Below, one piece after another: positions 50,826 to 61,902 of a DNA stretch of 64,000 bases. The stretch comes from Phycomyces nitens (taxonomy: Eukaryota > Mucoromycota > Mucoromycetes > Mucorales > Phycomycetaceae): assembly GCA_022702545.1 (NCBI GenBank), contig JAHRBC010000008.1, positions 868,001 to 932,000 of the forward strand. Reading direction: 5' to 3'. Position 1 is the first letter of the stretch. Every line of letters starts with the position of its first letter. The notes below the pieces were generated by a model. It saw nothing but the letters and a program-made list of their open reading frames with translations, was not told where the DNA came from and ran no database searches. Position numbers and translations under genes: made by a program.

Positions 50826-53800
50826 ACTCTTACCAGTAGTGATGGTGATTAAAACTCCACACAATATAGACTCAATACCACATCTTATTTTACAAGGTTT
50901 TTCTTGTTCAAATCACACCAGTTCTCAACAGAACAACAGAGTATCGTATGAATGCAATTGCATGTTAAGCCACTTGTGGGTCCATTTGGCAGCATAAAAT
51001 AATAGCACGTTGGTTTAAAGTCCATATATAACATTCACAGTTTCTTAATTTATCTCTAGTTGATTTGTGTATAAACAGCCAAATATTGTTGATGAGAGTA
51101 AATCTGTTGTAAAAGATAGCTATAACAATTCAGATTGTTTAGATTCTCGACCATCAGCTTTGATCAGTGCAATGTGAATCCAAGACGAAAGAATTCCAAA
51201 ACAATGCAAGAAATAAAAAAAGAAGTGCAATACTAATATGTGCTTTCAAGGATCTCTTTCAACAATAGCAAGTATTGATGAACATACTGTAAAGGTTAGT
51301 TTCGGCCGTTAAAGAGAAATCCCCACTTGAGTATTTAATTAATGGCGAATAACCACAGTCGATCGAAAGAGACCTAGCCAAGATGAATACAAAAACTGTT
51401 TTTTCAAAGATAAAAAAGCTCAAAGCAATCAAATACAAAATGAATTATAGCTAGGAATTGTTAAACTTCTTTGTTCAAATACATTAATAAACTGGATATC
51501 GTATTAAATTGACATGGATAAAGTCAGCGTATTTTTCAAATTGCATGAAATCTTGATAGAAATATGCATCCTTTTAGCTGATATAAACCACAAGTAATAA
51601 GAGACATGTGCATGTCTGTATCTAGAGGTTCTATTAGTGCTCATGTGGCCCATAATAGCTGATAACTTTTCAAATCTACTTTGGCAGTAGCAACCAATCT
51701 GTTTCCACAACTTTTTTATATGTATACTCCAACTACATCTTTAATCCAGTATCCAACTCCTTGTTTCTTAAAATATTGCCATTATATATCATCCATTTGA
51801 CTTTTATGCAGGTGTGCGCCACACAAATGTATTTTAAACCTTGCATACCATCGATCTGGTCTCGCCATTCCAGATCACCATATTCAATTGGTGATTACAA
51901 CGCCAAGACCTCGTATAAAACTTTACGAGATTCTTGGCATTCTCTTTGAAAACTTCATTTCTCTTGATTTGTACAGCCATTAATACCCGAAATACCTTTG
52001 TGATGGTATCTAATGTTGCGATTGGCTCATTGCTCAAAATGAGCCTTTAAACTCCAAGATTATTACATTTCAAAAGAAGAATGCCTTTTTGCATATTTCA
52101 ATTAAAGGCATTATCAGTTTTCTTTTTTCTTCTTCTGTATATTACTTGCTTCTGTAGTATATTGCGCATAGTCTTTTTATCGTAATCTTGGCATTCAGGT
52201 AATTGTTAAGGTTGGCCATGTTTTAATGGCCACGATGATTTTTGTGGAATGTAAAAGTAATTAAACATTGAGAGAGAAAAGAGAATAAATGTAATGTTGT
52301 CCAAAATATTCTAATGCGCAAAATACGTTGAATTAACCAAGGTCAAAGTGCAACGGCCTTGCATGTAAGAGTATTACGCTCACTTATTCAATCTATCCCA
52401 GCTAATTTTGGTATCGGACATTTAAAACCGCTATTAAAAAACGGGATTTTTTGTCTGATAAAATATTAAGGTTTCAGATGGAATTACGATGAATTAATCG
52501 ATGTCTCTGCTATTTTGGCAGTAAAGTCAAATAAATCAAGGTGTACTATTACTATTCGTTTTTGATCAGTTGGATGGTACGACTAATGACATACTGAAAT
52601 AAAGCGAAAAAGGGGTAATAAAAAATAAAACTTGTTCATATTTTCTCTTCATTTATTAACATATATGGGCAAAATGAACCCCTTTTTTTGTTTTTTGATT
52701 CATTTTTTATTACCCCTTTTTCGCTTTGTTTCAGTATGTCATTAGTCGTACCATCCAACTGATCAAAAACGAATAGTAATAGTACACCTTGATTTATTTG
52801 ACTTTACTGCCAAAATAGCAGAGACATCGATTAATTCATCGTAATTCCATCTGAAACCTTAATATTTTATCAGACAAAAAATCCCGTTTTTTAATAGCGG
52901 TTTTAAATGTCCGATACCAAAATTAGCTTGGATAGATTGAATAAGTGAGCGTAATACTCTTACATGCAAGGCCGTTGCACTTTGACCTTGGTTAATTCAA
53001 CGTATTTTGCGCATTAGAATATTTTGGACAACATTACATTTATTCTCTTTTCTCTCTCAATGTTTAATTACTTTTACATTCCACAAAAATCATCGTGGCC
53101 ATTAAAACATGGCCAACCTTAACAATTACCTGAATGCCAAGATTACGATAAAAAGACTATGCGCAATATACTACAGAAGCAAGTAATATACAGAAGAAGA
53201 AAAAAGAAAACTGATAATGCCTTTAATTGAAATATGCAAAAAAGGCATTCTCTTTTGAAATGTAATAATCTTGGAGTTTAAAGGCTCATTTTGAGCAATG
53301 AGCCAATCGCAACATTAGATACCATCACAAAGGTATTTCGGGTATTAATGGCTGTACAAATCAAGAGAAATGAAGTTTTCAAAGAGAATGCCAAGAATCT
53401 CGTAAAGTTTTATACGAGGTCTTGGCGTTGTAATCACCAATTGAATATGGTGATCTGGAATGGCGAGACCAGATCGATGGTATGCAAGGTTTAAAATACA
53501 TTTGTGTGGCGCACACCTGCATAAAAGTCAAATGGATGATATATAATGGCAATATTTTAAGAAACAAGGAGTTGGATACTGGATTAAAGATGTAGTTGGA
53601 GTATACATATAAAAAAGTTGTGGAAACAGATTGGTTGCTACTGCCAAAGTAGATTTGAAAAGTTATCAGCTATTATGGGCCACATGAGCACTAATAGAAC
53701 CTCTAGATACAGACATGCACATGTCTCTTATTACTTGTGGTTTATATCAGCTAAAAGGATGCATATTTCTATCAAGATTTCATGCAATTTGAAAAATACG

Positions 53801-54502
53801 CTGACTTTATCCATGTCAATTTAATACGATATCCAGTTTATTAATGTATTTGAACAAAGAAGTTTAACAATTCCTAGCTATAATTCATTTTGTATTTGAT
53901 TGCTTTGAGCTTTTTATCTTTGAAAGAACAGTATTTGTATTCATCTTGGCTAGGTCTCTTTCGATCGACTGTGGTTATTCGCCATTAATTAAATACTCAA
54001 GTGGGGATTTCTCTTTAACGGCCGAGACTAACCTTTACAGTATGTTCATCAATGCTTGCTATTGTTGAAAGAGATCCTTGAAAGCACATATTAGTATTGC
54101 ACTTCTTTTTTTATTTCTTGCATTGTTTTGGGATTCTTTCGTCTTGGATTCACATTACACTGATCAAAGCTGATGGTCGAGAATCTAAACAATCTGAATT
54201 GTTATGACTATCTTTTGCAACAGATTTACTCTCATCAACAATATTTGGCTGTTTATACACAAATCAACTAGAAATAAATTAAGAAACTGTGAATGTTATA
54301 TATGGGCTTTAACCCAACGTGCTATTATTTTATGCTGTCAAATGGACCCTCAAGTGGCTTAACATGCAATTTCATTCATACGATACTCTGTTGCTCTGTT
54401 GAGAATTGGTGTGATTTGAATAAGAAAATCCTTTGTAAAATAAGATGTGGTATTGAGTCTATATTGTGTGGAGTTTTAATCACCATCACTACTGGCAAGA
54501 GT
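50826..54502. repeat. 3.68 kb near-perfect palindrome (inverted repeat)
   Basis: Left arm 50826-52626 and right arm 52702-54502, 1,801 bp each, in opposite orientation around a 75-bp unique AT-rich spacer (52627-52701). All paired positions sum to 105328, so there is no net length difference. By eye, the innermost about 800 bp differ at only a few positions, the region around 51120-51420 differs at roughly 2-3 %, and the outer 200 bp at about 5 %. Outer ends read ACTCTT(A/G)CCAGTAGT on the left and its complement on the right; the match stops abruptly there. No target-site duplication is evident. Identical open frames occur in both arms (for example 51834-52037 minus and 53291-53494 plus, 67 codons, beginning MSNEPIATLDTITKVFRV), but no intact known transposase, integrase or reverse transcriptase is visible. 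Confidence 0.97.
52627..52701. other. Palindrome spacer
   Basis: 75 bp of unique, AT-rich sequence between the arms; includes a short T-run. It would be the loop of a hairpin if the region were transcribed through. Confidence 0.95.
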
Positions 54503-54775
54503 CTGAAATGCCTCTCTCATAAAATAAGCCATTCTCACATCGTTTACCAATAACTAATAGAGATATACAGCAATATAAAAAAAGACAAATAGCCTGGCAA
54601 ATATAGTGTGATGAAAAGCACTGTATTAACTATCAGATCAAACAAGTATATTCTTAGGGTATAGTAAGATTATCTTCATCTAAGTAACAGATGAAAACGA
54701 TAATTAACTATTAGTAATGTTTTTTATTGGATAAAGAAAGGGTAGATTCTAGTTCTATTTACACACACATTCCAT

Positions 54776-56054
54776 CTATGCCTTTCCGGCGGCAACACGA
54801 GCCTTTCTAGCACCAGCAACAACCAAGATCCAGACAGCCCAGTCAAAGAGGATTTCCTTGGCCATAAACAAGAAAGCAGCAGTGAGGACACTCTGGACAA
54901 TCTTGGAGCTAATACCCTTGTAGAGACCACTGACACCCTCGGTAGCAATGATCTTCTTGAAACCTTCCCAGATGGAGGGGTATTTTTCATCGTCACCCTG
55001 AGCGGACTGCATGCGGGATTTGATGACACTAAAATTAAGTGGAGAAGATGAGTACAAACTCTAGGGCACACACACAAGGCTTACAGATAGGGGTAAGTGA
55101 TACCGGTGGCACACAACTTGCTGATTGCACCCAAAAGGAAGAAATCAAAGTTGCTCAAGGCTCTCGACTTGGAAACCTTGTTCTTGAGCTGCTCAAAGAC
55201 GGTGTACTGAATAATTGGGTTGATCACCAGGATCAAAGCAGCCTTTACACCAGCATAGAGACCAGCAACACCTTCCTTCTCGACAATATTACGGCCGACT
55301 GTGAACATGTTGAGCTTGCCTTCACCCTCGACACCTTTGCGAACAGTAAGACGAGTCTATTGGAGACTTTTTGTTAGATATCTATTACGAATAATAAGCC
55401 AAGACTTACGTTGATGGTCCAGATGGGGTTTGTGGCCAGGACAACAGCACAGCCAGCAAGAGCACCAGCCATCATAGATTCACCAGTGCTCATCGGGTTG
55501 CCTTTGGTCTTTGCCTTCTCAAAGACAGACTTTACGGCCTCGTAGCAGTAGTAGTAGATACCTATGAGAGAGTATTAGGATTTTCCGAGATGAAATAAAC
55601 ACATGTGTGGGACAAACATACCGTTTGTAATGGCAATACCAAACACACCAGAGCTCAAGCCACTGTTGGACATGGATTTTAGAGCTAGATTAGCAACCTA
55701 TCACCAAACTGTTCATGTAAACACTTACGCATAAAGACCCTTGGGTCCCTCCTTGGCAAGGATCTTGAAGAACGCGTCGGCAGTGTTCTGGATAATGATG
55801 GGTTAGTTGGGTTTGAGTTTGAGTTTGGGACTCGAGACTTGGTTGTCATCGTACCTTGTAAGCATCCTTGCTATCGTCGTTCTTCTGGACCTGGAGTCTG
55901 GAGCTGATGGAGACCAAAGGGTAGGTCAAGGCCATGGAGACAATTCCACCACCGGCACCTGTAGATCGAGTGTTAGTCTGAGTGGGCAGAGGGGAAAGGG
56001 AGGGTTGGATCCTAAAGGCTTACCGGACAGAGCATGAGCAACGTTGTCAGACAT
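54776..56054 (-). CDS. Peroxisomal-type mitochondrial-carrier-family protein (PMP34/Ant1 like)
   Basis: Carrier of the SLC25A17 group, which exchanges adenine nucleotides or CoA/NAD-type cofactors across the peroxisomal membrane. Seven exons: 56054-56024, 55958-55855, 55787-55729, 55662-55622, 55561-55410, 55356-55085 and 55028-54776; 303 residues. Carrier signatures are TYPLVSISSRLQVQ, ATNPIWTINTRLTVRK and TYPYLVIKSRMQ. The NPIWxxxTRL form in repeat 2 marks the peroxisomal branch, as does GIAITNGIYYYCYE. Substrate is inferred from the family. The gene is divergent from the heme peroxidase with about 600 bp between starts. Confidence 0.87.
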
Positions 56055-56652
56055 ATTTTAGAGTAAGAGAAGAGAAAGAGAATGCTTGCTGTTATTTGTG
56101 CTGTATTGCATGTCATATATAATCTCCATTCTATTACTGCGACTTTCTTTTTGTGTGTGTGTGTGACCACTTGGACAGAATCAGTGGAGCATCAGCATGT
56201 GAAGGATCCGAATTGGCCAATAAGAATAGTGTGGGGAAAGATGTTGGAGTTGGAGTATCGAATACTGCTGACAATCTTTATTCACATGGATAAACCGAGT
56301 ATTTTTCGCTGGTTTTTAAATCTGATTATCCTTGACAGAATCCTTGGAGACCATTATACCTCTTGGATATCACTTTTAACCAGAGACTATTTTTATTTAC
56401 TTTGTATTATTTTATTTTATTCTTATTTCTGGTATAATATTGACCAAAAGTTCTTTTTCCTTCAAATAACATTGGATTTGGCAAGCGTATCAATCGCCTC
56501 TTCAACAGGCTGACTTTGTAGGCATGTGAATATCAATTGAATAAGCAGTAAAGCGGTGTTATTGTGTCATATTTTTTTATGTGGTGACTGGATCTATTTC
56601 AACTAGAGTCTTCTTTTTTTACTTCTCTTTCTTCTTAACCCCCTACTCTAAC
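56055..56652. promoter_or_regulatory. Divergent promoter region of carrier and peroxidase
   Basis: 598 bp between two divergent starts. Contains a (TG)n run near 56150 and a CCAATAAG element at 56217-56224. An open frame at 56082-56513 shows no family motif. No specific transcription-factor site can be assigned. Confidence 0.5.
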
Positions 56653-57652
56653 ATGTCTACCGAGAACTCTGCCGACAAATACGAACTCGTTCGCAAGGAC
56701 ATTGTCAAGGTCTTCCCTCAGGAAGAGTACGATGATGGATCCTTTGCCCCAGTTGTGTAAGAAATAAGCAGTCCGAGATTATCAGTGAATTTATCATTAT
56801 CTTTATAACCATTTTTTAGCCTTCGTCTCGCATGGCATGCAAGTGGAACTTATGACCACAAGCATAAGGACGGTGGAAGCGATGGCGCCACTATGCGTCA
56901 CAAAACCGAAGCCTCTGACCCTGCCAACGCCGGTCTTGACGTTGCCAGAAACGTCCTTGAGCCCATCAAGCAGAAGCATTCCTGGATTTCTTACGCTGAC
57001 TTGTGGACGTAAGTAGTAGTAGACAAGAGCAATTGGAAATCTTGAAGATTATATTTACCTAGAGATATATAGTCTCGGTGGATGTGTCGCTATCGAGCAC
57101 ATGGGTGGCCCTCACATCGAATGGACCGGTGGCCGTCGCGATAAGCACACTGATGCCGACTGCCCTCCTGTCGGCCGTCTTCCCGATGCTGCCCTTGGTA
57201 AGGACCACGTACTTGCTGTCTTTGTCCACCGCATGGGCTTCACTGTCCAGGAGACCGTTGCCCTGATCGGTGCCCACACAGTTGGCCGTTGCCACAAAGA
57301 CAGATCTGGTTTCGATGGACCCTGGACCTTTACCCCCACCCGTTTCTCCAACCAATTGTAGGTTTCCCTATCACTCCGCCATAGATCTTGTTTTATAACA
57401 TTTTCCTTTTTTAGCTTCAAGCTCTTGCTCGCTCAGACATGGGTCGAGAGAAAGTGGGATGGTCCCAAGCAGTTTGAGGATGTCGAGACTGGTGAGCTCA
57501 TGATGCTCCCTACCGATATTGCCCTCTTGGACGAGCCCTTCCGCCAGTACGTTGATATCTACGCCCAGGATAAGCAAAAGTTCTTTGATGACTTTTCGTC
57601 TGCTTTCCTCAAGTTGATTGAGTTGGGTGTCGCCAAGAGAGGAAAGTTGTAA
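56653..57652 (+). CDS. Class I heme peroxidase (cytochrome c / ascorbate peroxidase type)
   Basis: Reduces hydrogen peroxide using cytochrome c or a small reductant. Four exons, 56653-56756, 56820-57008, 57073-57357 and 57415-57652; 271 residues. The distal site is [12 protein letters not shown] (Arg37, Trp40, His41); the proximal ligand is His166 in [11 protein letters not shown]; Trp182 in [17 protein letters not shown] occupies the place of the radical Trp191 of yeast cytochrome c peroxidase. There is no N-terminal extension, so no mitochondrial presequence as in yeast Ccp1. The chain ends RGKL, which only loosely resembles a peroxisomal targeting tail. Convergent with bystin, 171 bp apart. 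Confidence 0.9.
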
Positions 57653-57822
57653 ATTATATAGCCATCTTATATTCCCCCTTCCCCTTTTTTTTCCTTGCAC
57701 TAAAAATAAAAATACAAAATATAAACGTTGAATTCAGGCTTAGGCTTCTTTATATATTATTTTATTCATTTTTTATTCAATTATGATACAAATATGTGAT
57801 TTATTCTGTGTTTATGAATCGT

Positions 57823-58500
57823 TTAATCCATCATCATGTCAATGTCACCGAGAAGCTCATCTCTTGCTTCAGAATGAACAATTTCTCGGCGAACATCAGG
57901 AGAAATACCAGGGTGGAATTTGTGGCGAATGACACCCATCAAAAGATCCTTTTGTTCAGGAACCATATCCTGCTTATATCTAATTTGTCCACCCACCCAA
58001 ACAATATTAATCACAAATCCTTACATTTGATCCACAATATATGTATATTACCTTTGTGCAAATACCAGCATGGACTGGTGCCAGAGTACAGGCATCTCGC
58101 GAGGGTCGTTTTGGAACCGAACAAAATGCTCTACAATAGCATCAACAACCTTGTATGGCAATGCGTATTTCTTGTCGAGGAGAATACGGATAAACAGACT
58201 GTTGGGACCAGTGTAGTCCATGTCTGCAAGGCGCAACAGGGCGGCGGATGAATGGAGGACGGGAATAGACACTCTGGAAAGAGCACTTCCAATGATAGCT
58301 GCTTCCTTGAGTGTACATGTGCCTGACTCACACAGAGGGAATAGGACACCCTTGAAAAATGCCGAGGGTTTGTAGAGGGCCTTCTTTAATGCAAGGTAGA
58401 GATGATAGTGGAGCTTTTTGTTTTCCTGGATATCCTCTCTCACACGATCCAAGAGGACAAGTGAGAAGAATCTTCAAGGTTATATATGCATATTAGCTCT

Positions 58501-58535
<35 letters not shown>

Positions 58536-59635
58536 TTATGTTAAATATTTTACCTTTGGGCTTGGTGAACCTTCAAGTTGGATACAAACATACGTGTGGC
58601 CTCGTATGTAGCATGAGGAGTCCATTCTTCAGGGTTTGTGAGATATAAGATCTCTTCCCAGTTGGTCAATGAAGGAATGATCTTGAAAGCCTTTGGCAAT
58701 TTTCCAGACTTGTAACGGCTCAGCAAATGGCCAACCCTGAGAAAGTTGGTTGATTAATGAACCCATTCTAATCCAAATAACCCCCTCTAGCATTGCCAAT
58801 CTACAGATAGATATACTCGACTTACTTTGTATAGACTTCAACGATCTTGGGGTTTTGTGCAGGAGACAGCTCTTGCTCGTCTTCTTTAAATCCACATGTC
58901 AGTTTCATTGAAATAACCAGGCATTGTTCATTTTACCTTCACCGTTTGCACCTCTTGCATCAGCTGCATTCTTTTCATTAATCTTATCCATAATGATATC
59001 AGCCAAGGTTCTTCTTGCCACGGGTGCACTTGGCATGAACTTCTCCAACACATCCGCATCTTCTTCATCAATTTCCAGCTCCTCATACTCTCCATACTTG
59101 TCTACATCATCTAATTCATCGTCACTGGGATCAAATCCAAGTGGGTACTTTTGTGCTGCACTGCGAGCAGAGATGCTAAAAGTGTAGTTTATAAGATCAG
59201 TATTTAGCTTCAATCTATGCTTATTATACCCAATTTTAATGGATCTATCTTTTAGAAAGCTTACTTTTCTTCTTCGTCTTCCTCGTTCTTGTCAATCTGC
59301 TCTTGCTGCTCTTTGGCGATTTTCAAAATCTTCTTGGAGAGCTTAGGGTCAAGGTATTCCTGATTATGTCATAAAAAAGTTATTGAGTACAATTGAAAAC
59401 TAAAGCCCCATTGTTTTGTGTTCCCTGAGACTATTTTTTTTTATTTCTTTTGCTATTGTTTTTTTTTTACTTATTTCTTTACCTCTACTTCATCGTCCCT
59501 GTTCTTACGATCGATGAACTTTTTACGAGGAGCCTTTCTGGTTCTGTTTTGGTCAGGATTATCAGCAAGCTGGGAATGAAGAGGATCGTGACGGGGTGCG
59601 TGGGCTGCCTTGACTCTAGTATTGTCTTTGCCCAT
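57823..59635 (-). CDS. ENP1: Bystin / Enp1, 40S ribosome biogenesis factor
   Basis: Nucleolar factor required for 18S rRNA processing and export of pre-40S particles. Seven exons: 59635-59483, 59359-59265, 59175-58937, 58883-58826, 58736-58554, 58471-58052 and 57979-57823; 434 residues. The basic N terminus ([19 protein letters not shown]) and an acidic middle ([18 protein letters not shown]) precede the conserved helical repeat region: [59 protein letters not shown] and [20 protein letters not shown]. It ends [10 protein letters not shown]. Intron 5 contains a (TA)15 tract. Confidence 0.97.
58504..58533. repeat. (AT)15 tract inside an ENP1 intron
   Basis: Fifteen perfect AT units, within the intron 58553-58472 of the bystin gene. 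Confidence 0.95.
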
Positions 59636-61902
59636 GGTGAGGTTGTGCTGGTGTTGTCTGACAAGAAGAAAAAATAGAGTGTCAACTTGAGAATAATAAA
59701 AGTGGAGTTTTTTTGTCGGTCACACTGTGGCGGCTTTTGACCGTCACGGTCTACATGCAAACCAGTTCATTGGAAGTTTTTTTTTTTTTTTTTTTTTTTT
59801 TTTGGTTGCTTTGTTTCAAAGCCATTTTCCAGCTTTTGGTTAAATTGGATACCAAACTCCATACCAGATCTCTTTGGCAGAAAGGAGCTGCTGATTGTTT
59901 GATAGGGAAAAGCAGTGAGATGAACAATTAGAAATCTCAACTTGTGCTAGTGGCTAATTAAGTTAATTTTGGATATTGTTTTTTTTTGTCTTTATAAATG
60001 TTTAATTTTGCCACAAAATAAATATGTGGCAAAACAAGATGTCTAGTAGACTAGTGAAATAGATTCAAGTGGGATGAAGAATTTGTTTTTAAAAGAAAAA
60101 CATTTGTACCGAATGAAGTAGGGGGATGTAATTACACACCACATTCCTTCCCTTGAACATTCTTGTTTTATATATTTGATTCAAAACCAATTCTTTTCTC
60201 TTTCTCTCTTTTGGTGTTCCTGATACTTTTTTGCGGGATTTTATTAGGCTTTACTAAAAAGGTACCACTACGGCGATCAAAAGTAAAGTTTTACAGGCAA
60301 TCCAATGTCATATCTCTTTGTAAAGGGTAGGAACTATTGGCAGAGAAACCATTTGATCAGCATTGAAGGTCTTGATTAAAGCCTTCAAGGTGTGTATTAA
60401 TGTGCCCAAGATATTTTGAACTATAGACAACTATAGAATATTCAACAAGGACTAATTTCAATTTCAATTTCAAGTTCAAGTCTTTGTTCTTATATGGGCC
60501 TACTCTAATTATGCTGTAAGAAATAGAATACCAAGATGGCTTGTACAGAATTATAGAATAATATATATAGATGTCAAGTAGTCTGTCAAAGAAGGTAGTA
60601 TTAAAATCAGATGTAAAAAAAAAAGATCCATGTGCGTATCTGATATTCTTGTCGTACACTAACCACAGCACCAAATATTTTCAACTATCAAGGCTATCCA
60701 CTGAAAATAACTGGATGGCTAAATATAATGGCATACTAGTCAGATAGTATAGACTCAAGCTTTTATACTTATTAAAAAACATTTCAATCAACATTATCAA
60801 TAGGGGTACCCAGACGTAAAAGAGCAAAACTAAAATCAAAATTACCAAAGCCTATTGCACTGATTTACGTCTGACCACCCCCCGATCAAAAAAAAGGATC
60901 AAATTTTAGTGTTCAATCGTATTTGCAGTCATATATTGTCTTTTTTTAAAACCACGCACCTATCAGAGAAAGAAGATTGATATTTTGATCAGTGCAATTA
61001 ATTTGATCCATGGATTTGAAGATCAAATTTTGACAATTGATCAAAAAGTGTTCAAAAGTGCTTTACCCAATCAAATTGGATAAAAGTAAAATATACCAGG
61101 TTGCTCTGCTGTTTGTGTTACTGACAGCCCTTCATGGATAATTCGAATTGTGATGTTGTCCGGGTCGGATCAACAGACAGTTCAGTCTGGAGTAAAGAGG
61201 TTGCACTTGGAGTGTAAATGGGATATCTCCAATAGTTAGTAGCACCATTGAGGCCTTGACCTTATTAACCTAACACTAGCAAGATGAATAAAAGACGTTA
61301 TTTTTTTCCATCAAATCTGTATTTGTCGCAGAGGACATAGGTCGCCCTGGTAATCTAGTATTGTCTGTGCTGTATAGAGAACTCCTTTGATTACAATCTT
61401 CTGTCTTTTCCCAATGGCTATCGCTTTTTGCCTCATCCCCACTCCCCTCTCATACCCGTGCGTGTAACTTCTCTCCCTCATCAAAGAAAACCCCTCGTTT
61501 ACATCACACCGTACCCAAAGATCCGCATATTCCTCCCCAATATTGCATATTCAATAGAATCAATTCACATTTGTTTAACATACCCAATGGCCCTTTAATA
61601 TAAGTCCATCGGTATTTATACGAATATATATATAGCCATCCAAGCTTCTGGTCCTATTAAACCATGAGAGAGAGAATCCCAGAGTTTTGTGTATTGAAAG
61701 GGGTTGGATAACTCTAGATAAATGGTATTTTGTAGCCTTTCTTGATAGCTATTATTTATACGTATATTATTCTTTCTTTCGTGACTTTTCATACAAGCTT
61801 ACAAAACAAAACAAAAAACAAAAAGGGCTGCGCGCTTTATGCGACGGTTAATCGCAATCACAATCATACATATTTTTTTTCTAAAAGGAATCAATCGTTG
61901 TA
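59636..61902. other. 2.3 kb divergent spacer
   Basis: Between ENP1 (-) and RAD17 (+). Contains the T27 run. Open frames (for example 60357-60674 minus) carry no motif. No gene supported. Confidence 0.5.
59777..59803. repeat. Poly-T homopolymer, 27 nt
   Basis: Uninterrupted run of 27 T about 140 bp upstream of the ENP1 start. Confidence 0.95.

Noticed and set aside
50826..54502. Palindrome as terminal inverted repeats of an autonomous DNA transposon
   Set aside because: No transposase in the 75-bp spacer or in the arms and no target-site duplication seen; kept as an inverted repeat of unknown origin.
56082..56513. 143-codon frame between carrier and peroxidase
   Set aside because: No family motif; includes a simple TG run and is AT-rich like the spacers.
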